A stretch of DNA of 64,000 nt from the NCBI GenBank assembly GCA_015680905.1, contig CM027381.1, positions 91,909,501 through 91,973,500 on the forward strand. The letters are read 5' to 3'. Within the stretch, counting starts at the first letter, position 1. Each line of letters starts with the position of its first letter. The notes under the pieces were generated by a model. It made no database searches. It was not told where the DNA came from and saw only the letters and a list, made by a program, of their open reading frames with translations. Positions 37,326 through 47,271 of this stretch are shown here, one piece after another. The stretch is from Coptis chinensis. Lineage: Eukaryota; Streptophyta; Magnoliopsida; Ranunculales; Ranunculaceae. The position numbers and the translations under genes are program-made.

Positions 37326-39200
37326 AGTGGACCCAACATTTTACATCAACAAATCCATTTCTGTAAGCTATGCTATAACCGATCAGTTAAGTCTTCCTAG
37401 TGAAAGTAGTTGTTTGATGCTAAAAAATGAGAAAAATAATGTAAATCCCTTTTTCTTTTAGTTTGACTTGCATATTATCTCAACTAGGAAAGCATGGACA
37501 CTCCACAGAGAGCATCTTCAATGGTATCCCTTTCGTACCACTGTTTCATTACAAAAACTACAACTTTTGCAGTTCTAAAAAGACTCGGCTTCATTGATGT
37601 ACTTTTCTCGCTTTGAGTAAATTTGTTGAGGAGTTATCGTTTATGCGTATTGTAAATCATATGGATCGTCATTCATGGATATTGCGAGGAATCAATACGG
37701 ATGGCGATCAAAGGAGTATAATAACGTCTTGTTAGAGGAATATATGGTCGAAGGAATACACATTATTATGGTTCATCTTTTTTAGTTTGGAAGCAGGTCT
37801 AATGCGGTGTCCATTAGCATTTAACGGTTTAACTCCGGCCCACGGGATATGCCAAACTCAATGTTATATAAAACATAAAACTGGGGTAAAAACCCTGATT
37901 CCAGTCTTTATTAGCTTAAAACCCATTGACTTTTTGAATTACGGCTAAAGCCCACCCTTTTTTTTTAGTTGTGAATTAAAAGTTTCCGCACGTTAAAATT
38001 ATGGAATAAGGTCATTGATCCAATTAGATCACCTCCTTTAATTTCTTCTAATACCAAATTTACCCTTTTCTTCTCTATTTAGTTCTTATTGTAGCTTGTT
38101 TTCGAAAAATCGCTCTTTTATTGAGTTTGAGATCGTGATATGTGATTTCGTCAATTGAAAATATTTGGATAACATAAATTTGTTATCCATGTTTGGGTAA
38201 TGGAGAAAGGAATCACTAGTGGCTTAGCAAGAAAAAGGTTAGATTTTTATGATGTTGGGCTTTTGATTTAATGTGTAAATGAGAATTGGTGTTCTTCATT
38301 TTTGAGTTTTAAGCTTGGTTTTGTTAAGGTATAGTGTACATTTGGCTTTGTTAAGCTTCAAATACTTAAAGAAATGAAAATTTTCTTGTTTGTTTTGATG
38401 TGAAACAGATCTAGATAGAAATGTCAAAGATGTAAAAGCTCTTATTGCAACACAAGATCAATTAGAGATGGTTACAGTACCTAATCTTATTGATGCAGCA
38501 CTTGCACTTTCGCCTATATATGAAATAGCATTGGAACTCAATTCTAGAACACTTCTTTCGATTTAAGGAAGTGGCTAATATGCTCCATGAATACGTTATT
38601 AGCTTTAAAATGGTGTATGATGAAGAATTTACTTCTTTAGACAATAGTAGTTAACAAGAGATTTCGAGAGAAAGAGTGAAGCTTCTTTCTGAAAATTCTT
38701 CGTCAACCAATTCATCTGATAGACAGTCTCCACTCAAATGCTTTTTTGTTTTTGATATGAAGAAAAAGTTATGGTTGGGCTTTGTAAACAATATGATAAA
38801 TAAGGTCAATGTGGGAAAATTATTCATCTCAATTTCTTTAGTAATTGTGATTTATGTGGATTGATTTGGAGGATTATTGGAATAAATGGTATCTCACTAT
38901 CCCTATGCAATGCATGTATTTGGTATTGGGTGAAGCTTGTTGCTATCTTGGATTAATAGAAGACACAATGGTTCTCCTACAAATAGCCGCCATTCCAAGA
39001 GAAATCATATGATGTTATGAGGATATATTTACCTTGTCTAATGCCACTTTGTGCAATGACATGAATAACACCATGTTGCCTCCCCGAGGTCGCATCAAGT
39101 TTCAAAGGGTATTATACCGGAGACATTGTTTGTATTTGTGATTCTTCCGAGCATTGGACTGTGAGTTGTTGTTGTTTTTTTTTTTTCCGACAAACCGTAG
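37326..39200 (+). other. Stretch upstream of the Mutator-like transposase remnant
   Basis: No intact gene is seen. Pieces such as 38640-39160 have plus-strand reading frames broken by stops. They precede the SWIM-type remnant at 39304, so they may be the decayed N-terminal part of the same transposase. An end-like block GGGTAAAAACCC near 37885 could be a terminal repeat, but I could not pair it with confidence. Confidence 0.35.
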
Positions 39201-39209
39201 TTTTACAAA

Positions 39210-39277
39210 GGATCCATAAGCTAAAATGGAAGAGCACTCATTAAATGAGAGAGTGATGGTTCGAGTCCATCCGATCC
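39210..39277 (+). pseudogene. tRNA-like sequence
   Basis: The plus strand reads GGATCCATAAGCTAAAATGG, AAGAGCACTC, a loop ATTAAAT, GAGAG, and a perfect T-arm GATGG-TTCGAGT-CCATC. About five acceptor pairs (GGATC with GATCC) can form, and the apparent anticodon would be TAA. The D-arm is weak and there is no long variable arm as tRNA-Leu would need. I call it a tRNA-like relic. A T run (39169-39186) just upstream suggests it came with a retroposon. It is related to 14169-14245. Confidence 0.5.
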
Positions 39278-39303
39278 AATTCTAACACCTTTGCATACAT
39301 GCT

Positions 39304-39633
39304 TTGATATTTCTTTTCACTCGCGATGTTATTCATTCAATTGATTTGATGAATAGAACATGTACTTGTAACTATTGGCGTATTGATAATTTCCTTTGCA
39401 TACATGCTATCGCCTGTATTGGTAGTAAGGGTGATTCCTTTTATGGCTACATTGATGAAGGATATACGGTGATCGCGTTCAGGCAATGCTACTCACATTC
39501 TATCAAGCCAGTTCCGAATGGTTCTATGCTAAGACGCATGCCTTATTCTCCTGCGGTTTATCCGTGTAGTCCAAAGATTGGTCCTGGTAGACCCAAAAAG
39601 AAAATAATTGAAAGCACCGGTGTGATTCGTTAG
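39304..39633 (+). pseudogene. Mutator-like (MULE) transposase C-terminal fragment, SWIM zinc finger
   Basis: The 109-codon ORF reads NRTCTCNYWRIDNFLCIHA, the CxC..CxH SWIM zinc finger found at the end of MuDR/FAR1-type transposases. GYIDEGYTVIAFRQCYSHSI and PVPNGSM follow, the usual tail, and then a basic GPGRPKKK segment. In this family the protein acts in the nucleus on the element's terminal repeats. Only the C-terminal quarter is open; the catalytic DDE part is not recognisable. Gene-like FAR1/FHY3 proteins share the finger, but the repeat-rich surroundings favour a transposon relic. Confidence 0.8.
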
Positions 39634-39864
39634 TCTATGATTAGTTTTGATGTTCTCGGCAAACCATATGTTTTTAGTTGTCTTAATTGGGATTTTTAAG
39701 TTTGGTCTTTTGACATTTATTAATGAGAAATTGATATTCATTGTATACTTTTATGGAATGTTGATACTCATTTGAGATTATTCGCTAGTCGGTTTGTTTT
39801 ATTTTTCATTTGTTATAATGAAATTTATAGTCTGTAAAATTATTCATGTTTGTAGGTGATTGAT

Positions 39865-40098
39865 GATGCAACATTCATGTAGCGATGCATTTGCGAGTCA
39901 GATTGAGAGTGCAACATTCATGTTGCAGTTGTAATTGATAGTGCAACATTCATGTTACAGTCGTAATTGAGAGTGAAACATTCATGTTGCAGTTGTAATT
40001 GAGAGTGCAACATTTATGTTGCAGTCTGTTGTAATCGTAATTAAGAGTGCAACATTCATATTGCAGTTGTAATTGAGAGTGAAACATTCATATTGCAT
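39865..40098 (+). repeat. Tandem array of 32-bp units with a CAACAT..ATGTTG palindrome
   Basis: Units start GCAACATTCATGTTGC (or GAAACATTC..) at about 39911, 39943, 39975, 40007, 40049 and 40081, with a diverged one at about 39867. The spacing is 32 bases except one of 42. The consensus is GCAACATTCATGTTGCAG followed by TTGTAATTGAGAGT. Each unit has a hyphenated palindrome CAACAT-TC-ATGTTG. Confidence 0.9.
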
Positions 40099-41068
40099 GC
40101 AGTCGTAATGCGTGAGACTTACTGAACCTATCTCTTTTAAATGAGACATCTCCATTTTACAGGTGTCATGCTATGTACTACAACTACATAGTTTGATGTT
40201 TCCTTTTAAACTTGGTGTTTTTGTCTTTGGAATCATGTACTCATAATGTAGACAAAGCTAAACCCATTTATTAGAAACTTGGAATTTAGGAAGCAATTGG
40301 CTAATGAGGTATTCAACGTCTACTAATACAAATTGTAGGGATTATAGGTCATCTATATATGGTCTGAACTTTACTACATATTCATAACAACAATCACAAT
40401 TCACAAGAATGAACCTAAGCACAAAATGGGATTTATGAAGTACCAAATTCTCAAGAAATGATGAAACAGAAGCCTCAGTACCACAACCTTTCATCTCTAA
40501 GAACGGAATGAACCCTAAACATTGGCCCAAACTGAATTCCTTAAAATTTAGGCATAAAAAGTAACCAAACTTTACAATTATGCTAACATTTTCTTTAACG
40601 ACATCATTCCAATTCAAGATCCACAACCATCATCATTTATAACTATCTCAGATTTGAACTAGGTAAAACGAACGAAGAAATCAACCAAAATAGAGAACAC
40701 GAAACCCTAATTTCATTCACAAAAGATCTAACTCGATTCATAGGTTCCAAATCAACTATATATTACATCGACACCACTAACATTGAAACATTCTAATACT
40801 AAATACTAAAAGACGAAACATTGAAACATTGAAACATTGAAACAAACCCCTAAACAAATATCTTCAAGAACTAGTAAATTTGGTAACCGCCTTGGTGCCT
40901 TTAGAAACGACATGCTTAGCCAATTCACCAAGAAGAACAAGACGAACAGCAGTCTGAATCTCTCGAGAATTTTTCATAAAATGTGTAGACAGAGGACACT
41001 TCGGCCACCCGAATAACTACGATGCTAGCTAGCTAACAACAAGACCAACATAACTACGAGTTAACAGT

Positions 41069-41924
41069 GCAACATTCATGTTGTATTAATGTTTCGGCAC
41101 CCAACAATATATTTTCTTTGCCTTTCGTTTTTGGGTTTTTGCTCGTTGAGGCGGTAGTTGCATCTTTAGTTTGTTTCGGAAGGTTCAGTTTAGATTTAGC
41201 GGCCTTCCCTTGTTGCGTAACCTGAAAGAAAACTAATGAATTAGTAGCTTGTTTCAACCAATTACGATCAACAACATGAATGTTGCAAAGGTGCTTTTTT
41301 ATCGCAGAACATAGATGTTTTAGTGGAAAACATGCCTCAAAATTCAAACAAACATCACCAATTTAAACCTCAAACAACACTCATGTTGCATTCGACCCAA
41401 AAATACTCATGTTAAAGTGGGATTCCACAATGCAATATCCATGTTGCATTGGATTTGACAAAGGCAACATCCATATTGCGATGGAAAAGGATGATAAAAT
41501 AAAATGAAAATCCAAGTATATTCGATGCAACACTCATGTTGTAGGGAATACATTCAATACACTTTAACCAATTTTTCATAAAATGAAAATCCTAATATAT
41601 CAAAATTGTGAAACTATCAATGAAATTTGGTATCTAACATTTTTGCCCTCTTGTTCTATTTTTTTTTTTGTAGTAGATCTTGTGTTTGCTTGCACATTAT
41701 CGTTTGAATCTTTTCTTTTTTCTTCATTAGGGTTATTCATTTCGAAATTTGGGTTTAATTTGGGGAACTAGGGTTTTGAAATTTGGGTTTAATTTGGAGA
41801 ACTAGGGTTTTAAAATTTGGGTTTAATTTGGGGAACAAGGGTTAGGGTTTCGAAATTTGGGTTTAATTTGGAGAACTAGGGTTTCAAAATTTACATATGT
41901 TGTTGATTGCAACATGAATATTGC
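41069..41924. repeat. Dispersed copies of the CAACAT..ATGTTG palindrome
   Basis: At least seven more copies are scattered at about 41069, 41272, 41374, 41431, 41463, 41526 and 41909, with one to three changes each. They occur on the far side of the transposase remnant from no other gene. The density is far above chance and the copies are confined to about 2 kb. Confidence 0.8.
41743..41889 (+). repeat. Short tandem repeat, about 34-bp units
   Basis: Four to five units of GAAATTTGGGTTTAATTTGG followed by GGAACTAGGGTTTT. Parts resemble the plant telomere repeat (TTAGGGTTT at 41851-41859), but the unit as a whole is not telomeric. Confidence 0.85.
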
Positions 41925-42331
41925 ATAATTGTCTAGTTTTGATTTTTGTTTAAGGGACAATTGTGTAATATTGCCAACAAATGGACCGGATGGGCTTTTG
42001 ATATAATTAGAAAAAGTTGTGTCTTTTTTACGTAATTAAATTGGAACACTGGGCTTTAAGCCCATTCTCTGTATATAAAAACAGCCAATTTCTTCATATT
42101 CCATCCTTTAAATGCTTTGTTTCCATTTGTTAGGACTTTAACAAGAAAGCAAGAGCAAGTCTTTGGATGGGGAACAGGAACCGTGGAATTACCCAAAAAT
42201 GTTTCTAAGCTTCACGCTCAAGTCCTTCTCTTGTTGGTGCAATTTGCAGCATATCTCGAACGTGGAATTCAACTGGATAACATGGTTAGATAACACCAAA
42301 TTGTATTCGTCTAATTCGACTGATTTTTCCA

Positions 42332-42751
42332 TTAATCTGCAAGATATTTTAACTCCTGGGTGACTCTCAACTCTTTGTAAATGTCTTGTTTTATATTCAA
42401 TTCAACTAGCACTTCTTCCAGACGAGCAGTTAGACTCTCCAGGCACAACTTGTTTTCTGCAACAGCTCCTTCTAAGTCTCTGATCCAAGACTCTATATGC
42501 CAAAACAAAGGTATATATAATTAAATATGGGAAATATATCCCTGTTTTATTTCATTCTACACTTGAAGAAAATATGAACCACAGCTACACGTAACAAAGA
42601 AATAAAACTAGTAAATACAGTACAGATTTTAAACACGCAACTTAATTAGTACAGTAAATAAGAATATTGTTATACCTTTCTTTTCTACACTACAATTTGC
42701 AATTCTGCAGTATTTCTCCTTCTTCCACATGCTTTCTTGAACAAAAACCAT
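42332..42751 (-). CDS. Putative small two-exon coiled-coil protein (78 aa), unidentified
   Basis: Minus-strand exon 1 (42751-42676) starts at ATG and ends K-K-G/GTATAAC. Exon 2 (42492-42332) follows an ATATAG acceptor and ends with TAA. The join is in phase and gives 78 residues. Exon 2 has a heptad-rich helix: IRDLEGAVAENKLCLESL, then TARLEEVLVELNIKQD. Charged residues and leucines alternate as in a coiled coil. I do not recognise the family. Exons further upstream are possible, in which case this would be the C-terminal end of a longer coiled-coil protein or a captured gene end. Confidence 0.4.
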
Positions 42752-43737
42752 GAAAAACGCAAAGACCAAGTCAAGAACGTTATACGAAACAAAAAAAAAC
42801 CTTAAACCACTAATGTTTTTTGCTTATTTATTTGGCTTTTTTAAGGAAGAACTATAGATGAAAGAGGAAACAAAGAAGAAGAAGGGAGAAAAGGATAGTT
42901 ATGGACCAGAATTTAATAAGGTGAAGGATATATGCATGTATATAAACCATCAGTGGAGGAAAACAACAACAAGAATAATGACCATTAGACCAAGAAGCAA
43001 ATTGAGAAAATTTGAAGGAAATGAGGAAACTAAACATTACGTAAAACATTATTGTGATGAACAGTTTTTCTATGTTACTCAGAACCATGTTGTCGGACGA
43101 GAGAAATGAAGTTGAGAAGAGTGAGAGTTATATAGGTGAGTTTCTGATGAAGAAAAAAGGGGTCCCCACACGGTTAAACTTAAAACTACTTGAGTGTATG
43201 CCTCATGCTAACTTATCTACTATGATCAGAAAATCAAAGATCAACTACTCCTAAATTATCACACTGATTCCATGGCCCAACCGTCCAACTCCTCAGTTAC
43301 TAATCTTGATAGTCAAGTTTAACGATTTGATATGAGAAAATTATTTTTATATTGTGTGTGGGACGGTAATTCCCGATCTTAGCTTGTCTAATGTGTCCCT
43401 GGACATTTGGTTAGTATTTGAGCCGCCTGTATATGTAAACTTCAATTTTACTCCTACTATTAATTAACTAGCTAGTAATTGTGCAATAGTACCTAAAAAA
43501 GAGAAGATTCGGTTTTTTGGGAAAGATAAATTTTGAAGATTTGGATTGGATAGACTTGTCATGTGGAAATTATAATAGAGGAAGCAATAAAAGAAACAAA
43601 AACTACAACTAATTGGAAAGTCAAGAATTGGAAGGCAGCAATAAACTAAATAAGCAAACGCAGGTCCGAAAACTAATTGACACTTTACTTCATTAGCTGT
43701 TAAACTTTACAATATATCCAATTCTTAGGGGCATCTC

Positions 43738-44178
43738 CAATTGGAGGGTGTAAAATTACACTTCTACGTAGGTACTATTAAGATTTTACAACTCTAATAG
43801 CATATTATTGTATAGCCTATAAATATCCACACTTTATAGTCTCCAATGGAGAAGTGTAAAAAAAAATTGAATTTTAAACTCGGACGACACTTAAAATGAC
43901 GTCTCTCTTTAATTTAAACTGGGACGTCCAAGTTAAAGTTTTTGCAAATTATGATTTTAGAACTAGAAAGGGACGTGACTTAAAGTGACATCCGAAATTT
44001 TTTTTGTTCGAACGTTGGTTAAAGTGTCGCCCGAGTTATTTATCAACTGATAGCGAGATCGGGAATATAATTCCCCCCCTCCTCTATCAACTAATAGTCT
44101 ATTACCTACGGTATATACCCATTGGAAAAAGTTTTTTAACACTTGGAATGTAAATCTTACTCTATACAGTTTGCCCCC
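43738..44178. mobile_element. PIF/Harbinger-like MITE (most complete copy of a three-copy family)
   Basis: The left end is GGGGCATCTCCAATTGGAGG after TTA (43735-43737); the right end is TTTGCCCCC before TAA (44179-44181). The left interior shares GGGACGTCCAAGTTAAA with 24795-24880 and the right interior matches 27385-27618. The right terminal repeat is diverged and the flanking triplets are TTA/TAA, so the exact duplication is uncertain. Confidence 0.65.
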
Positions 44179-44346
44179 TAACCTAATAGGCAAATGAGGC
44201 AGCTGGTACGAGGGGCCTCAAATTTTCAGCCCAATGTGATTCTAGCTACTTCTTTTCTTTTTCTGTTATTAAGCCCAATAGAACATTGTTTATGTATAAG
44301 CCCAATCCATCTTTAAACTTCTTTCAAGTTCAACTGACAAATACTA

Positions 44347-44565
44347 GAGGTGGAGACTGATTGTAAATCAGCTAGCAACTTTTTGCAAATAAAGAAGACA
44401 ACAGGAAATATATCTTGGACTTCACAGCTGATACTGGCGGATGTTTTGTATATATTATCTATTTTAAATTGTGTTTGTATTAAATGGGTTAGTCGTACAG
44501 GAAACTATGTTGCTCATACCTTAGCTAAACAGGGGATCTTTACCTATTACTACATAATGGATTAA
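44347..44565 (+). pseudogene. RNase-H-like domain fragment (LINE-derived type)
   Basis: The ORF reads METDCKSASNFLQ, GNISWTSQLILADVLYIL and VSRTGNYVAHTLAKQG. This is the D..W..D....R..N..AH.LA pattern of the plant RNase-H-like domain (RVT_3) found at the 3' end of LINE-type polyproteins and as free fragments. No reverse transcriptase lies next to it. Confidence 0.65.
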
Positions 44566-45573
44566 TTACCCACCATCATGGCTTGGGAACATTCTGGATA
44601 TAGGGAAAGATTTATTGTAAATTTTGCTTCTTAATCTCTATATATAATATAATGATTACCAAGAAAAAACTTCTTTCAACTTTCAACGCTAATTTACTTA
44701 GTAATTGGTCAGTTAATGATGAGTCATTAACACTCATTGATTATAACCCTTTAATATTCACTTATAACCCTTATTTATCTCGATACATAATGTTATAATG
44801 TTATAATGTTATATAGACTTATAAAATATTAACATTGAAAATAAAAAATTACATTGTTTTGTTTTTTTTTAAGTGAAAATTTTATTGATAGTGATAATGA
44901 GTTTTACAAATAATTATGACAAACGTGCAACAAGCTGCGCTGCAAGTCCTTTCTGAATTTGTGTTTTTTGTTTTTTTTGTTTTTTTTTGGGTTGAGGTCT
45001 GATTAATTGAGAGTGAAAGAAAAGAGGGAAAGCATACGAGTTTGTTATGGGTGATTAGAATTATACGAACTAACTGATTGGGCTTTGGGTCTTTGGCTAT
45101 TTGTTTTAGTCTCATCAACCCATCAAACATTCAAAAATACATTTATCTCTCTTTAATGGTTTTGGACTCAAAATAAATGATAAATGATAATATAAGGCCA
45201 AAAAGAGAAGTAAAAAAAAGTTGGTTTATTGGAATATTTTTTATTAGTTTTTTTTCATATTATTTTTTTTGTTGATTATATTCTTACTATAGTTGTGAAA
45301 ATTTTGGGGGTGCGGTAGTGGAAGTTTACTAAACAAAAATTGGGGGTGCGAGTCTTTATAGTTTGAAGATTTTTTTAGGTAATTAGTTATATGGTAGTGG
45401 AGTTTTTCAAATCTCAGGGGTGCAACCGCCTCCACACACACCCCCTATATCCATCTATGGTGACGAGCCAACAATTTGTTAATGATTCCATTGAGTGGTA
45501 CCAATTTTGTTATGAATATGGGAGTATAAAAAAAATGATAGAACAAAAAACCATTGTTTGATTTGAGACTTAC
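44566..45573. other. Intergenic, low-complexity
   Basis: No gene is seen. A minus-strand tail at about 44960-44881 reads GLAAQLVARLS then stop, with an AATAAA downstream, and could be the end of a captured exon; it was not identified. Long T and A runs occur around 44855, 44970 and 45250. Confidence 0.3.
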
Positions 45574-45895
45574 GTTGTGGAATATATAGCAAAGACATTC
45601 TGGCATATGGCGGACGTTAGCGGCTTCACCCCATATTAGATAATAGAGACAAAGATAATACACTTGGCTGCTTTGCCAGAGTATTTCCTTTGCAGGTTTG
45701 GAAATAACTTCTTTGCTCACCCACAGAAATTGACTGCATGTAATAAAATATAGAGATTACCAATAACACCTCCCCAAGCCCTTAATATAGAGATTTTGTT
45801 TTAAAGAAACTTACAAGAATCCATGTTTGCACCTCAAGTAGTCGCACCATTGTTGGTAATTTCCCGAGGCTTTATGCAAAACAAAATCTACGATG
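45574..45895 (-). pseudogene. Callose synthase (GSL/CalS) two-exon fragment
   Basis: On the minus strand, exon 1 (about 45895-45815) has NYQQWCDYLRCKHG and exon 2 (45733-45574) has LCLYYLIWGEAANVRHMPEC followed by LCYIFHN. The latter is the hallmark LLIWGEAANVRFMPECLCYIFH block of plant callose synthases, plasma-membrane 1,3-beta-glucan synthases. The splice (GATTCTT/GTAAG, ATGCAG/TCAATT) is in phase, and a donor AAC/GTAAGT follows exon 2. A family protein is about 1,900 residues, so this is about 5% of the gene. Confidence 0.8.
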
Positions 45896-46565
45896 GGGCC
45901 TTTCTAGAAGTTATCATCATCAAGCTATATAATAACAGCTAATATAAGGGCAGGATATTCACGACTCCCCTCATATTATCTTGCAAATGTTTTAAGGTTT
46001 TGAAAAATCTTTTCATAACCCCATATATTTTTTTTGATAATAATAATAATAATAAAATGATTTATGGGGTTTTGAAATATCTTTTCAGCCATTAGACAAT
46101 CATCAATTTACTAATGTTTGCAAATAAAATTTGTGGAGTTATATTATAATAACTACTACTATAATATTCAATTGAGTTTTAATTTATTATAGATACGAAC
46201 ATTTTGCAATCATCAATTTATAATTTTTTTTCCCCATTTTAGATTTCTTTTGGGATTATTGTTTTTTTTTTTTTTAAATTTTTGTATATATAACATATCA
46301 TTATTTCGAAAAATCAACAGAAATCCATTAATATTTTCAAGGTCAGTTTGGTTTATACCTGATTACCTGGTCATCAACTATTTGTGATGTTTCATTGAAA
46401 CTAATCCACATACTTTCTTGGAAAAAAAATTCATCAGTCACTAAGAACAAAAAATACAAAACAGAACAAAAAGCTTACAACTTTTTTTTTTGAATGACTA
46501 ATTGGGAGGGAAAAAGAAAAGACAGTTAAAAGGAGAATTTGACATGTAGTTCTCAAAAGATAAAA

Positions 46566-46952
46566 GGGATGGTTATATGAACTCCACCTTATAGCGACTC
46601 CAAAGTTATTCCACTCATAAAAATGAACTTACAAAATGAAATGAGGACTAATTTTTTGTGGATGTGTACATCTCATGATGGAGAACACCCCCACCAAAAA
46701 TCAGCTCAATTGAATATGTCTAACCTTGTCAAAAATTGTATCGAAATTAAAAAATCCGGACCGGTTGGATAATTTCATAACTTTCTAAATGATTTTTGAT
46801 GAGGTTGTACATCTTCAAATGAGCTGATTTTTTGTGAGGATGATCTCTATTGTGTGGAAAACATCTCCACCAAAAATCAGCTTCTAATTCATTGAGTTAA
46901 GTGGTGGAGTTCATTTGGAGTTCGTTTTAGTGGAGTTCATATAACCATCCCC
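46566..46952. mobile_element. Mutator-like MITE with 22-bp inverted ends
   Basis: The ends are GGGATGGTTATATGAACTCC(AC) and the exact complement (GT)GGAGTTCATATAACCATCCC. A 10-bp direct repeat AAAGATAAAA flanks them (46556-46565 and 46953-46962). A 9-10-bp duplication and terminal G point to a Mutator-like non-autonomous element. Internal blocks CACCAAAAATCAGCT and ATGAGCTGATTTTTTGTG are also inverted, so the whole element can fold back. Confidence 0.85.
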
Positions 46953-47271
46953 AAAGATAAAATTAAAAATGTAAAAAGTGACATAAAATAATTAGAGGTG
47001 GGAAACAAAAACACAGGACAAATAGCAGTAGAAGAAGAATAACGAAAATTAATTATATGCATTGAAAACTGGAAAAAAATGATTATGACGACATAAAATC
47101 GTTCAAGGTTATTCATATTGGCGAAGAGTTTGAATTGAAAACACTAAAATGACATGGATTTTCAAAGCTGTAACATTAGTGGCACGTGTCTGATAAGTAG
47201 TAGGAGTATTGGTGCTTGTTAGAAGAGAAATAACAAGAACGAAGCGGCTTATTATTAAAGTTGGTAAACAA

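Noticed and set aside
39865-40098. CRISPR-like array (regular palindromic repeats with spacers)
   Set aside because: The spacers are the same in each unit, so it is a tandem repeat in a plant genome and not a CRISPR array.
41743-41889. Interstitial telomeric repeat
   Set aside because: The unit is about 34 bases with only isolated TTAGGGTTT-like parts, so it is an ordinary minisatellite.
37880-42065. Possible terminal inverted repeats of the Mutator-like element (around 37885 and 42060)
   Set aside because: Only short scattered similarity (AAAGCCCA, ATTACG) can be aligned, with no convincing 9-bp duplication.
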